DNA of 64,000 bases from Phocoena phocoena. Lineage: Eukaryota > Chordata > Mammalia > Artiodactyla > Phocoenidae. The number at the start of each line of letters is the position of its first letter. Positions within the stretch are counted from its first letter, which is position 1. The translations under genes were made by a program, and so were the position numbers. The notes below the pieces were generated by a model, which did no database searches, was not told the DNA's origin, and saw only the letters and a program-made list of their open reading frames with translations. Below are positions 12,384-23,504 of the stretch, one piece after another. Location of the stretch: assembly GCF_963924675.1 (NCBI RefSeq), contig NC_089220.1, positions 56,864,639 to 56,928,638 on the forward strand, in the 5' to 3' direction.

Positions 12384-12858
12384 CTCATATATGCTTATAT
12401 ATAAGTGAAATAAATGCCAGAAATGATACAAGGGACAGAAGGCAGAAACTAGGATTATTTGGTTGTTATAAGGTATTCATACTACCTGTGAAGGGATTTA
12501 GGGATTTAGTATTATTGGAAACTTGGATTAGCTATAAATGTATATTGCAAATTCTAGGGCAAACATTTAAAAGAGTTAAAAAAAAAAGTGTAACTAATAT
12601 GCCAAGAAAGGGAAGAAAATAAAATAATATAAAATGCCTAATTTAAACCATAAAAAAACAGAAAAAGAGTGGAAGACAAAAATAGAAACAAAGATCACAG
12701 GCAATAATAATGGATATAGTAGATATCAATCCAACTAAATCAATATTCACTTTGAATGTCAATAGTCTAAATTAAGTCTAAATTAAAAACAGATTCTTAG
12801 AGTGGGTCAGAAAACATGCCCCAACTATAAGTTGAAATACACTTTATATATAAAGACA

Positions 12859-12937
12859 TGTGTGTATATATATATATACACACACATATATATATGTGTG
12901 TGTGTGTGTGTGTGTATGTATATATATGTATATGTAT
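12859..12937. repeat. Compound TG/TA/CA microsatellite with palindromic core
   Basis: Order is (TG)3(TA)7(CA)4, then a TA run, (TG)~10 and further TATG units. The first 26 bases (12,859-12,884) are a perfect palindrome, (TG)3(TA)7(CA)3. It lies inside the L1 ORF2 start region. Confidence 0.92.
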
Positions 12938-13112
12938 AAAGACAATGTAAATGGATAGAGAAAAATATTCTATGCTAACAATAATCAAAACAAAGAATAA
13001 TGTTAATTATGTTAATTTCAGACAGACCAGACTTTAAAGTAAGAAACATTATCTGGGATAAAAAAGGGCATTACATAACGACAAAGGGACCAGTTCTCCA
13101 AAAGGACATTTC

Positions 13113-13331
13113 TTTTTTTTTTTTTTTTTTTTTTTTTTATGCGTTACGCGGGCCTCTCACTGTTGTGGCCTCTCCCGTTGCGGAGGACAGGCTCCGGACG
13201 CGCAGGCTCAGCGGCCATGGCTCACGGGCCCAGCCGCTCCGCGGCATGTGGGATCTTCCCGGACCGGGGCACGAACCCGTGTCCCCTGCATCGGCAGGCG
13301 GACTCTCAACCACTGCGCCACCAGGGAAGCC
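13113..13331 (-). mobile_element. CHR-type SINE, antisense, nested in L1
   Basis: On the plus strand it opens with a T26 run (reverse of the poly(A) tail), then 'cgttacgcgggcctctcact', and closes with 'gcgccaccagggaagcc'. The B box reads reversed as CGAACC near 13,273. The flanking target-site duplication is clear: CCAAAAGGACATTTCTT before the T run (from 13,098) and CCAAAAAGACATTTCTT after it (13,332-13,348). This is a near-consensus copy, so relatively young. It interrupts the ORF2 endonuclease remnant of the host L1. The 95- and 116-codon frames that cross it are not genes. Confidence 0.96.
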
Positions 13332-14047
13332 CCAAAAAGACATTTCTTGACATGTGTGCACTTAACAACAGATTATCAAACTACTTGAGTCAAAAACTGA
13401 TAGAAATGCAAGGAGTAATATACTAATCTACTATATATGAGGCTGAAATCAATAAGGACATAGTTGAACTCAAAAACAACACCATTATATTATCATGTTA
13501 TAATAATATAAATTACTATGTTATATTATTATTATATTATACCCCAAATGAAATACTTAAGTATAACAAAATATTATAAGATCTAGATGAATAAAACTAT
13601 AAAAGTGTGATGAATAAAATCAAAGAAGAACTAATAAATGGAGATACATTCATGTTCATGGATAGAAAGACAATATTGTCAAGATGTCAGTTCTTCCCAA
13701 ATTGATCTATAGATTTAATACAATCCTGATCAAAATCCCATCAAGTCACTTTATCAATACAGAGTGTTTCTAAAGTATATATGGAGAGGAAAAAGACCTA
13801 TAATAACCAACACAGTGTTGAAAATAAATAACAAAGTTGAAGGACTGATCCTATTTAACTTCAAGACTTATTATAAAGCTACAGTAATCAAGAGTGTGCT
13901 ATTAGCAAAAGAACTGACACATAGTTCAATGGAACAGAATAGAGAGTCCTGAAATAGACCTAAAATATGTAGTCAACTGACCTATGATGAAGGAGCAAAG
14001 GCAATACAATGAGGCAAAGACAGTTTCTAGCACAAATGGTGCTAGAG

Positions 14048-14256
14048 GGCTTCCCTGGTGGTGCAGGGGTTGAGAGTCCACCTGCCGATGCAGGGGACAC
14101 GGGTTCGTGCCCCGGTCCGGGAAGATCCCACATGCCATGGAGCGGCTGGGACCATGAGCCATGGCCACTGAGCCTGCGCGTCCGGAGCCTGTGCTCCACA
14201 ACGGGAGAGGCCACAACAGTGGGAGGCCCGCGTACCGCAAAGAAAAAAAAAAAAAG
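14048..14256 (+). mobile_element. CHR-type SINE, nested in L1
   Basis: Full-length copy starting GGCTTCCCTGGTGGTGCAG, with B box GGTTCGTGCC near 14,102 and an A-rich tail ending at 14,256. Flanking duplication TGGTGCTAGA occurs at about 14,037-14,046 and again at 14,257-14,266. The host is the ORF2 C-terminal region of the surrounding L1: the words on either side ('cacaaatggtgctag' and 'aacaactggacatccacatg') join into normal L1 sequence. The reverse-strand 212-codon frame at 13,960-14,598 spans this SINE and L1 antisense and has no coding meaning. Confidence 0.96.
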
Positions 14257-15656
14257 TGGTGCTAGAACAACTGGACATCCACATGCCAAAAAAATTATTC
14301 TAGACACAGACCTCACACTCTTCACATAAGTTAACTTAAAATGGACCTTAAGCCTAAATGTAAAATGCAAAGCTATAAAACTCCTATTAGATAAAATAGG
14401 AGAAGATCTTGATGACCTTGGATATAAGGATGACTTTTTAAGTACAACAGTAAAGACACAATACATGAAAGAAATAATTGATAAGCTGGAGTTGATTAAA
14501 ATTAAAAATTTGTGTTCTGCAAAAGATAATATTAAGGGTATTAGAAGACGAGTCACAGACTGGAAGAAAATATTTGCAAGACACTTCTGATAAAACACTA
14601 TTATCCAGAATATACAAAGAACATTTAAAACTCAACAATAAAAAAAAAACCTGAATTAAAAAATGAGCCAAACACCTTAACAGACATTTCACCAAAGAAG
14701 ATTATAGATGATAAATTAACGCATGAAAATATGTTCCAAATCATATGTTACCAGGGAAATAAAAATTAAAACCATGAGATACCACTACATACCTATTTAA
14801 TGTCCAAAATCCAGAATGCTGACAGCACCAAATGATGAAGATGTAGGGCAACAAGAACTCTCATACACTGCAGGTAAAAATGCAAAATAGTACAGTCACT
14901 TTGGAAAACAGTTTGATGGTTCATACAAAACTAAACATATTCTCACCATGTGATCCAGTGATCACACTCTTTGGTATTACCCAAAGGAGCTGAAAACTTA
15001 TTTCTATACAAAAACTTGTACATAGATGTTTATAGTAACTTTAGTCATAATTGCCAAAACTTGGAAGTAACCAAGATGTCTTTCAGTAAGTAAATGGATA
15101 AATAAACTATGGTATATCCAGACAACAGAATAGCACTGAGTACTAAAATGAAATGAACAATCAAGCCATGAAAAGACATGGAGGAACCTTAAATGCATAT
15201 TTCTAAATGGATGAAGCCAATCTCAGAAGGCTACATACTATATGACTCCAAAGATAGGACATTCTGGAAAAGGCAAAACTGTGAAGACATTAAAAAGTCA
15301 GTAGTTTCTAGGTACAGGAGGGATGAGTAGGCAGAGAGCAGAGGATATCTAGGACATTGAAAATACTCTGTATGACATTATAATGATGGATACATGCCAT
15401 TATACATTTGTTCAAACCCATAAAATGTACAATACCAAGAGTGAACCCTAATGTAAACTATGGACTTTGGGTGATTATAACGTGTCAATGTAGGTTCATC
15501 CTTGGTAAAAATTATACCACTTTGGTGATTAACGTTCATAGTGGATGAGGTTATCTACACATGGGGAAAAGGGGTATATGGGAAATCTCTGTACCTTCCT
15601 CTCAATTTGCTGTAAACCTAAAATTGCTCTAAAAAATTAAAGTCTTAAAAATAAAG

Positions 15657-15757
15657 AAAGGGATTCCTAGTAACAATGAATTAATGCAACCAAATGGAGA
15701 CCTGACAAATTCCAAGAGATAAATTAGGGAGTGGAAAGCAACCAATATGAGCCTTTA
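15657..15757. other. Short spacer between L1 copies
   Basis: About 100 bp of unassigned sequence separating two L1 insertions. It ends in the left copy of the target-site duplication of the following element. Confidence 0.5.
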
Positions 15758-15767
15758 AAAGAGAACT

Positions 15768-16275
15768 ATGGTATGTTGATTCTATATCCTAAAACTTTAC
15801 TGAATTCACTTATTAGCTCTAATGGTATTTTTGTGGAGTCTTTAAAATATGAATAGACATATGATATAAACATGTCTTCAAAAAGAGATCATTTTACTTC
15901 TTCCTTTTTGATTTTGATGTGTTTTGTCTCTTTTTCTTTTGATGCCTAAATGAGCTGCCTAGGACTTCCAGTACTCTACTGAATAGAATTGTTGAAAATG
16001 AGCATACCTGCTTATTTTCTGATCTTAAAGGAAAATCTTTTAGTTTTCACCAGTGAGTATGATGTGAGTTGTGGGATTTTCAACAACTCACAACAACAAC
16101 TATATTGAGACAAATTTCTTCTGCGCTGATTTGTTGATAGTTTCTGCCGTGGATGTGTGTGGAATTTTATCAAATGCTTTACCTTCATGTACTGATATGA
16201 ATGTGTGATTTTTATCCTCCATTCTGCTAATGTGGTATATCATATTTATTGAGGTGGATATGGTGGACCATTCTT
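15768..16275 (-). mobile_element. Inverted 5' segment of a twin-primed L1 (reverse-transcriptase part)
   Basis: This segment is reverse-strand L1 ORF2. Read on the minus strand, it starts near 'aagaatggtccaccatatcc' (the motif before the reverse-transcriptase core) and ends near 'ctttaggatatagaatcaac'. The catalytic FADD box region is degraded and reads FEDM (15,871-15,882, reversed). It abuts, in opposite orientation, a plus-strand segment that resumes ORF2 almost exactly where this one stops. That is the hallmark of 5' inversion by twin priming. The left target-site duplication AAAGAGAACT is at 15,758-15,767. Confidence 0.85.
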
Positions 16276-18273
16276 TCAATACAATAACAATAGATTATCT
16301 AAAAAAAATAATCAAGAAAAAATTCCATTTACAATAGCAATGAAAAATTAAATACTTAAGAATAAGCTTAACCAAATGGGTGAAGAACTGATACACTGAT
16401 AACCACATAAAACATTCATGAAAGAAATTTAGCAAGACACAAGTAAATGGAAAGACATCCCATATTCCTAATTTGGAAGAATTAATATTTCTTAAATGCT
16501 CATAGCACCCATAGCAGTCTACAGATTCGATGCAAGCCTATCTAAATCATAGTGGCATTTTTACACAGTAAAACAATCCTAAAATTCATATAGAACCACT
16601 AAATTAAATACTCTAAGTAGTCACAGCAATTTTGAGTAAGAAGAACAAAGCTAGAGTCATCACACTTTCACATTTCAAAACATATTACAACCTGCAATAA
16701 TCAAAACTGTTTGGTACTAGCATAAAAATAGACATATAGACCAATGGAAGAAAATAGAGAGCCCAGAAATAAATCTATGCATATACAATCAACTGATATT
16801 TAACAAGTGGCCAAGAATACACAATGGGGAAAGGATAGTTTCCTCAAATGGTGTTGAAAAAACTAGATATCCACATTCAAAAGAATGAAATTGAGCCCTT
16901 TTCTTACACTATATACAAAATTCAATTCAAAATGATTAAAAACTTGAATATAAGGCCTGAAACTCTAAAACTCCAAGAAGAAAACATAGGAAAAAAATTT
17001 TCTTGACCTTGACTTCGGTGATGATTTTTTGGATGTAACACCAAAAGCACCAGCAAACAAAAGCACAAATAGATGTGTGAAATTACATCAAACTGAAAAG
17101 CTTCTGCACAGTGCAATAAACAGTCAACAGAATGAAAAGGTAACCTATGGTTTGGGAGAAAATATTTGAAAACCATAACTAATAAAGGGTTAATATCCAA
17201 AATTTATAATTAATTCATACAACTCAATAGCAAAAAATCAAATAACCCTGTCAAAAATGAGCAAATGACCTCAGAAAATTTTTCCAAGGAAGGTACACAA
17301 ATGGCCAAGAGTTATAAGAAAATGTTTCAACATTACTAGTCAACAGGTAAATGCAAATTAAAAGTACAATGAGTTATCACCTCACACCTCTCAGGATGGC
17401 TGTTATAAAAAAACAAAAGATAACAAGTGCTGGTGAGAATATGGAAGAAAAAAGAAAACTTGTACAGTCTTGGTGGAATATAATTTGGTGTAGCCACTAT
17501 GGAAAACAATATGGAGATTCCTCAAAAAATGAAAAATAGACCTACCATATGATCCAGCAATCCCACTTTTTGGGTATTTATCCAAAGGAACTGAAATCAG
17601 AGTCTCAAAGATACACCTGCATTCTTGTGTTCATTTCAGTATTATTCACAATAGCTAAGACATGGAAGCAATGTAAACATTCAAGGAAAGACGAATGGCT
17701 AAAGAAAATACATACAATGGAATATTATTCAGCCATAAAAAAGGAAATTCTGCCATATGAGACAACATGGATGAACCTGAAAGACATTATGCTAAGTAAA
17801 ATTAGCCAGACACACAACAACTACTACATAATCCTACTTATATGGGGAATATAAAATAATCAAACTCATGGATTCAAAGTAGAATGGTGCTTAGCAAGGG
17901 GAGAGGGGAGGGGAAAACAGGTAGGTATTACTCAAAGGATACAAAGTTTCAGTTAGGCAAGATGAATAAGTTTCAGAGATCTACTGTCTACCATAATATC
18001 TATAGTTAAACAATACTATGCTGTTTACTTAGGCATTTGCTAAAAGTGCAGATTTTACATTAACTCTAGTTATCACAGAAAAAAATAAAGGCCCAAGGAA
18101 ACTTTTGGAAGTGATGTTTATTAGCATTGATCATGGTGATTGTTTCATAGGTGTATATTTATTTCCAAATTTATCAAGTTGGATTCATTAAATGTACACA
18201 GCTTTTGTCTGTCAATCATATCTCAGTGTGGCTTAAAAAAGGGGAACATAAACATATAAATGTTTTAAAAATT
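16276..18273 (+). mobile_element. 3' segment of the same L1 (ORF2 C-terminus and 3'UTR)
   Basis: The sequence starts at ORF2 'caataacaatagattatct' and 'attccatttacaatagcaat'. It runs through the C-terminal region (16,330-17,850, containing 'tggaatattattcagccata' and 'cattatgctaagtaaaatta') and the 3'UTR to an A-rich end near 18,270. The right target-site duplication AAAGAGAACT is at 18,274-18,283, identical to the left copy at 15,758-15,767. So this and the inverted segment are one insertion of about 2.5 kb. Frames are broken; the longest piece is the 101-codon remnant at 17,549-17,854. Confidence 0.88.
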
Positions 18274-18283
18274 AAAGAGAACT

Positions 18284-18679
18284 GCATATGACGTCTTCAA
18301 GGAGTGAGCAGAGAATCTCTGAGGAAGGGTTTATCTCAGGAGAGAATGACCAGTAATTGTATGTCTACTATAACCATAGACTTCAATGTAGGATCATTAC
18401 TGAACCAACCAAGTAAAAGTTCCTCACCATTCCTTCCAGTTCCAGAGGCCAGAAATTCAGCTAATATGTGAAGATATCAATATGGAGAGCTAGGAAATCA
18501 TGAAAAACCCAATCTCTTGCCCCTCCTTCTCCTGAGAAAACTGCTATGTGTGTTACTCCTGCATCAGGAGAAGAGAAAGGCTTTTAAGGTGCTTTGAGTT
18601 TTATATTTTAGTGAGATGGCGCTTTTTGATTATACAAATTATACTCCTCTTATTAAAACTAAAATTTATGCAGTAATTT
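18284..18679. other. Unrecognised sequence
   Basis: No repeat or gene recognised. Confidence 0.4.
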
Positions 18680-18840
18680 TATTAACCCTTTACATACATT
18701 TTCTTATATTCTTAATTAATCTTTGCAGTAACCAGTAGGTTGATTCTATTATGAACTTTGTCTCATAAATAAACAAACTGAGCCTTTTTCAGGGCTTCAT
18801 ATGAATGGCAGAGTCAGAAACTGAATATCTGTCAAATTTT
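18680..18840 (+). repeat. MIR SINE fragment
   Basis: The MIR core/3' style phrases 'attaaccctttacatacatt', 'taatctttgcagtaaccag', 'aaataaacaaactgagcc' and 'aatggcagagtcagaaactg' occur in the normal MIR order. An ancient, immobile tRNA-derived SINE shared by mammals. Confidence 0.6.
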
Positions 18841-19469
18841 ATACTCTTAATATTTTCTTGAATCCATATTTGTATTCATTTAATTTCTTAAGAAACAACA
18901 GTAACAAATATCTGCATTATCTAATGGATAATTCTGTGTATTAAGTTAGTAATATTCTATAATGAATTGCTTGTATCTTATGAAATAATTCCTTGTCTAA
19001 CAAGAACTCACATCCTGTTTTGTTGCTCTGAATATTTTTTTCATGTACTGGGGAGAAATGGTTTCAGGTGTTCACATTAGCGATAAACATAAACAAATGT
19101 GCTTACTCTTCCTGCAATATTTCCAAAAGAATTCAAAATAAAAGTAGTTTATTTGTGAGAAAACATGAAAATGTCTTTATTAATACTTAAAATACACAAA
19201 TTATTATATCTCATTCACATAATTTTGATCCAGTAACTCTTATTAAGTATGCATTTTTATAGGACACAATCTTAATCTGGAAGCAATTTTAGAAGATATC
19301 TTGACCAGTCTCCCACTCATGGCATGAACCTATTCCTCAAGTTTGACAGATAGGAGGATAATGAAATAATGAATTACCTTTTGTCTAATATTTATGTGTT
19401 ATAAAAATATTTTTTTACTGATAGAATATTCGATTTCCTTTTAATTCCATCCATTTTTACTGAGTCCTG
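18841..19469. other. Unrecognised AT-rich sequence
   Basis: No repeat or gene recognised. Confidence 0.4.
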
Positions 19470-19700
19470 TCCTTGGAACCATCCATTCCTTTACTCATCT
19501 GATACATAATTATTGAGCTCATCATCCAGGCAACAAGTTTGATGAAGAGAATACAATGATGACCAAAACCAGAAATACTCCATGCTTAGGTGGAACTCGG
19601 AGGCTAGAGGTAAGGCAGATAATCAAATATGATTGCAGTAATGAATGTGGAGTTACAATTTTTAGAATGTACTGCAAAGTACATGATGCTATGAGATTGA
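19470..19700 (+). repeat. Ancient interspersed repeat (L2-like block)
   Basis: Same motif order as the copy at 5,725: 'ccattcctttactcatctg', 'ataattattgagctcatcat', 'gaatacaatgatgaccaaa', 'ggcagataatcaaatatga'. The family is recognised, but its library name is uncertain. Confidence 0.45.
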
Positions 19701-20639
19701 CTATTATGAGGTTTTCCTGAAAAAGTGAAATTCTTGCAAGTATTGAAAAGAAGCATTACACCTCTGTAGTATTTTCTTCAAATAGTCTGTATCTGCATGA
19801 TACTGAAATAAATAACTTCAATCTGAATAAAGGGGATTAAGGAGTTTATGAATATGTGTGTATGTGTAATTACATTTGTGGGTATCATTTTGCCAATCAA
19901 GGTAGCTTGCCCTTTAATTCTCCTTATCTATGCATAACAGAGAATATGTGGAGAGGGGTGTTGCTAGACAGAATTTACCAGTGAAATAATTTTCATAGCG
20001 TGCTGAGAAATAAGAATTCATAAAAGTATAAAAGTGACTATTTTTTGTACCACACTTACAATCGGTTCTTAGTTTAGATCATGTTGTTAAATTTTTCTGC
20101 CTCAATAATTTGATGTTTATTTCATTTATGCTAGTCTTCTTGCTTTTTGTTATTTTGCTGGAATTTCAAGATTAAAAATCCACATAGTTTCTTTTTGTAC
20201 TAAGAAACTTGAAAATAACTGAATAGCAGGATGATAAGAAACAGTTGAGGAGGCACAGCATACATATTTCAGTGAAGAGTACAACTACAAGTAAATAAAT
20301 TACAGTTACCTTAAAAATGGAAAGAATAATGACTTATGTATAACAAAGGTAATACCAATTATTTTATTTTGTTGTGTGTTAATCTACACATAAGGGATCA
20401 ACAGAACATAAATTTTAAGAAGTAGCTACTTGAAGCAAAATTGAGAAATGAAGCACCTGTTACCCTAATTCAGCAAAGTAATATATTATTTTCAAAGAAA
20501 CTTGCAGATGATTGAGACCACTCGGTACTGAATTATCAGTATATGTACATAAAAATGCATTTAAAAGGACACTGCTTTACCATTGTCTGACAAATTTGAT
20601 AAATGCAGGACAAAGTTGAACAAATTAGGCATAAAAATA
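19701..20639. other. Unrecognised AT-rich sequence
   Basis: No repeat or gene recognised over ~940 bp. Confidence 0.4.
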
Positions 20640-20770
20640 AATTAAAGCAGCAGAATTTTAGATTAAAAGAGGCTCTAGAGATCACCTCATCCAACTCCCT
20701 CATTTTACAGATAAGGAAGCTGAGCCCAGAAATTTTAGACTACAGCTTTTGCGACGCTATGGAATTGGAA
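20640..20770 (+). repeat. Ancient MIR3-like repeat fragment
   Basis: 'gagatcacctcatccaact' followed by 'cattttacagataaggaagc' and 'tgagcccagaaatttt' is a common ancient mammalian repeat motif (MIR/MIR3 group is my best guess). It accounts for part of the 78-codon frame here. Confidence 0.4.
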
Positions 20771-21334
20771 AAGAGCAAGATGAGAGAAGAAACCAAAATT
20801 TCCCAGCACAATGTTAGTTCTAGAAATCTAAACAAGTGAATTTGTTTAATTCGAAGGGATTAAGTTATCCAAAGTTATAATCTGCTAAAGCAAAACAGAG
20901 TACAAAATAGCACACAAACACACCCATTTGCCACTTGCAGTGTTAAACTCGTTATCAACAATTTTAGGGCTTACAATAAAAGCCAATAAATATTGGCTAT
21001 ACAAAGTCTTACCATGTCAAGAAATTGCCCAGATGTGGAATCATGCTGTAAAAACTAGATTTCTATAATCTTGTGATATGTCTATTTTTACATGTTGAAA
21101 AGAACTAAAGCAAGTTATGGAATATTTAATCAGTAAATATCTCCCCTAATTATCCTAGTAGTAGAGGATATGCATTTTTGTAAGCATGATCAATTTATCA
21201 CCATGATAAATTACAGTAAACATTACTTCAGTTATCTTACTTCCTTTTTCCAGTGTATGTGCTCTGCTATAAAACATGTTTTTAGCAAACTCAGAATATT
21301 ATATAATGTGGATATAATCAATATAGACCTAAAT
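20771..21334. other. Unrecognised AT-rich sequence
   Basis: No repeat or gene recognised. Confidence 0.4.
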
Positions 21335-21344
21335 GATATAAATC

Positions 21345-21551
21345 TTTTTTTTTGGGGGGGGGGTACGCGGGCCTCTCACTGTTGTGGCCTCTCCCGTTGT
21401 GGAGCACAGGCTCCAGACGCACAGGTCCAGCGGCCATGGCTCACGGACCCAGCAGCTCCGCGGCATGTGGTATCCTCCCGGACTGGGGCATGAACCCGCG
21501 TCCCCTGCATCGGCAGGCGGACTCCCAACCACTGCCCCACCAGGGAAGCCC
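21345..21551 (-). mobile_element. CHR-type SINE, antisense, with T9G10 tail
   Basis: Reversed SINE: T9 (21,345-21,353) then G10 (21,354-21,363), 'tacgcgggcctctcactg', closing 'ccaccagggaagccc'. The poly(A) tail of the element therefore reads C10A9 on its own strand. The target-site duplication is GATATAAATCTTTT, at 21,335-21,348 on the left and 21,552-21,565 on the right. The frames of 60-107 codons over it are incidental. Confidence 0.94.
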
Positions 21552-21589
21552 GATATAAATCTTTTAATGTAAACTATTTTGATTAAATA

Positions 21590-22180
21590 TCCTTAAGGAA
21601 TAAACTTCTCAGAGAGGAAGAAATTGTCCTCTACCCTCCTAGGTTCTTCTGGTTAGTCTAAGAATTAAATTGCCATTAGGCAGATTAACAGGGGAAAAAC
21701 AAACAAAAGTTTAATAACACGTATACACAGGAGAGACCCATGAAAACTGAGTAACTTGCCAGAATGGCTGGAACCCTCACCTTAAAAATCATCTTCAGCT
21801 GAAGACAAAAGAGAATGTTGTCATAGTGGTTTGGGACATCAAAGGGGAGGTAGGCAACTGACAAGGAAATAGAAAAGCAAATGTTTGGTAAACGAGTATT
21901 TGCTGAGCCATGCAGAGACAATGGGACACAGAGAGGAATTTTAACAAACAGGATTTGCTAGGTTCCCCCCTGTCTGCCACACCTAGTTCATACTGTAGTT
22001 ATCCAGGGTGATAGCCCCCTTCCAGGAACAGGCCCTCCATCTACATTCTTTTAGGCAGTTAAGGATAAGGTCAAAGGTTCCTCTTGAGTCTTTAGGACCT
22101 TGATTGTTTTCAGCTCAAAATAATCTGCGTGCCAAAGAGACATTTTGGGGAGGCAAGTTTTGCTCCCCTACAAACTTAAC
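21590..22180. repeat. Probable unclassified LTR-like interspersed repeat
   Basis: This moderately GC-rich block has the feel of an ancient LTR ('ttaacaggggaaaaacaaac', 'gctggaaccctcaccttaaa', 'gtggtttgggacatcaaagg', 'gacattttggggaggcaag'). I recognise the style but cannot name the family or be sure of orientation. The 78- and 61-codon reverse frames lie in it and resemble no known protein. Confidence 0.35.
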
Positions 22181-22706
22181 TCCAGCACAGATTCTCTAAT
22201 ACTAGGGACACGGTCAGTTACAACCAGGCCATTGCTTTGTCTACTTGTGTTTCACATTGGTCAAGGAGACCACAATGTTATCTCCATGTTGCTAATGCAT
22301 ATTTTTCCTGTAAAGGGACAGCTTTAAACTTTAGTCTTAATTTCCTCTCTTCTTCTCCTCAGAGTGAAAGCAGCTCTTTTGTCCCTTCTCTGTTTGCTTA
22401 TTTCTGTCCCCCTCTAACCTTTAAAACCTAATTATAGGGATGATATCACTAGGCAATTTAACCTAACTCCTCACTTATGCTTTCCTGAATGCACACCATG
22501 CCTTATCTAACCTGTTGATTCTTTTCCTTGATAAAAAGAAGCAAGAATGAAGAATTTAGTAGTTAAAGATCTCTACCCTCAACAGCCCCCTAAGAAATCC
22601 TGCAGGCAGATTACGTGGGCAAGATAACATCTGAATAGAGAGTCAGCCTGTCTGCCTGCAATGGAGAATGATGCGGAACCCAGCTTCCTGCCTCGATGAT
22701 TCACTG
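22181..22706. other. Unrecognised sequence
   Basis: No repeat or gene recognised; it may be a continuation of the LTR-like block to the left. Confidence 0.35.
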
Positions 22707-23412
22707 TGTTGACTAAAAAAAAATTCACAACCAAAAAGTTGAGAGTTCTTTTTTATTCAACAGAAATTTTTAGGACTTCAATCCCAGGAGGCAGCATCTC
22801 AAGTAACCCTGAGAGAACTGCTTCAAGGAGGCAAGGTGGGGAACCAGGATATACAGGAGTTTTGCAAAAAAGGGCAGGTAGTAGGAAAAAAAAGATTACT
22901 GTTAATAAAAGAAAACTAGATAACTCAAGTTAAGGAATTTAGTGCTTTTCTATGTATGGGAAGGTGCAAGGGTCTGGGCTCACTGAAATCATTCCTTTGA
23001 TATGTACCTCAGCTATCTGGGGCCAGTATACTGTGTTCTCACATCCTGATTTTCTTCAGGGCTCAGGTCAGGACTGGCTGAAGTCTGAAGGCTGCTAGAT
23101 GGCAGGTATTCTTTTTCTTCCTGAGTTCTCTCAGGGCTCACCAGCTCAACATAGGCTAGTGGCTGTAATCACTGATGACTGTGACATCCTTTGTTTACTG
23201 ATATGGCAGGCAGTATTCCATTTCTCAAATGAAATTCTTCCCCCTCCATTTTTCCCTTTAAAAATTGTCATGGCTGAGCAGAATCTTCAAAGTTGGTCTA
23301 CCCTCTACCCAGATTGCCAGCTTTTCTGATTAAAGCACCTGTCGTTTCTACTGACATTTGCCTCTCGAGTTATTGGCTTTTGAGCAGTGAGCAGCCAAAT
23401 CTGAGTTCAGTA
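22707..23412 (+). mobile_element. ERV LTR (solo), cetartiodactyl type, probably sense
   Basis: An about 706-bp block begins TGTTGACTAA and ends in a U5-like stretch 'tgagcagccaaatctgagttc'. On the plus strand it has a TTTAAAAA box at 23,257-23,264 and an ATTAAA polyadenylation-type signal at 23,329-23,334, in the right order for U3-R-U5. The text resembles LTRs of endogenous retroviruses of even-toed ungulates and whales. No internal retroviral genes flank it, so it is a solo LTR. The terminal CA is not clear and no target-site duplication could be confirmed. The 75- and 76-codon frames are incidental. Confidence 0.6.
23257..23264 (+). promoter_or_regulatory. TATA-like box of the ERV LTR
   Basis: TTTAAAAA lies about 70 bp upstream of the ATTAAA signal, the usual arrangement in a U3/R boundary. 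Activity is unknown. Confidence 0.35.
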
Positions 23413-23504
23413 AAAAGAGCATTTACAACTTGAAACAACATGATTCATGGCATACAACATATTCAAAACATATTTAAATACCAAATAAGAAAGCTATAAT
23501 TGCC

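Larger units (their letters stand above)
12090..15656 (+). mobile_element. Old L1 with ORF1 tail, ORF2 pieces and 3'UTR
   Basis: Plus-strand order fits one L1. First comes the ORF1 C-terminal tail ('agacctgccttgcaagaaat' at 12,138). Then the ORF2 start ('actttgaatgtcaatagtct' near 12,750), endonuclease pieces ('gacagaccagactttaaag' at 13,020), the late reverse-transcriptase/C-terminal region (13,600-15,250), and a 3'UTR ending 'ctaaaattgctctaaaaaat' near 15,640. Much of the reverse-transcriptase core between about 13,440 and 13,600 is missing, so the element carries a large internal deletion. Two young SINEs (13,113-13,331 and 14,048-14,256) and two microsatellites lie inside it. Reading frames are broken throughout. 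Confidence 0.75.

Noticed and set aside
13139..13426. Short proteins with repeated residues (…CGIFPDRGTNPCPLHRQADSQPL…) recurring across the window
   Set aside because: The recurrence is the same SINE translated again and again; not a gene family.
13960..14598. 212-codon minus-strand open frame, the longest in the window
   Set aside because: It spans antisense L1 ORF2 and an antisense SINE; the 'protein' changes character at the SINE border. No gene.
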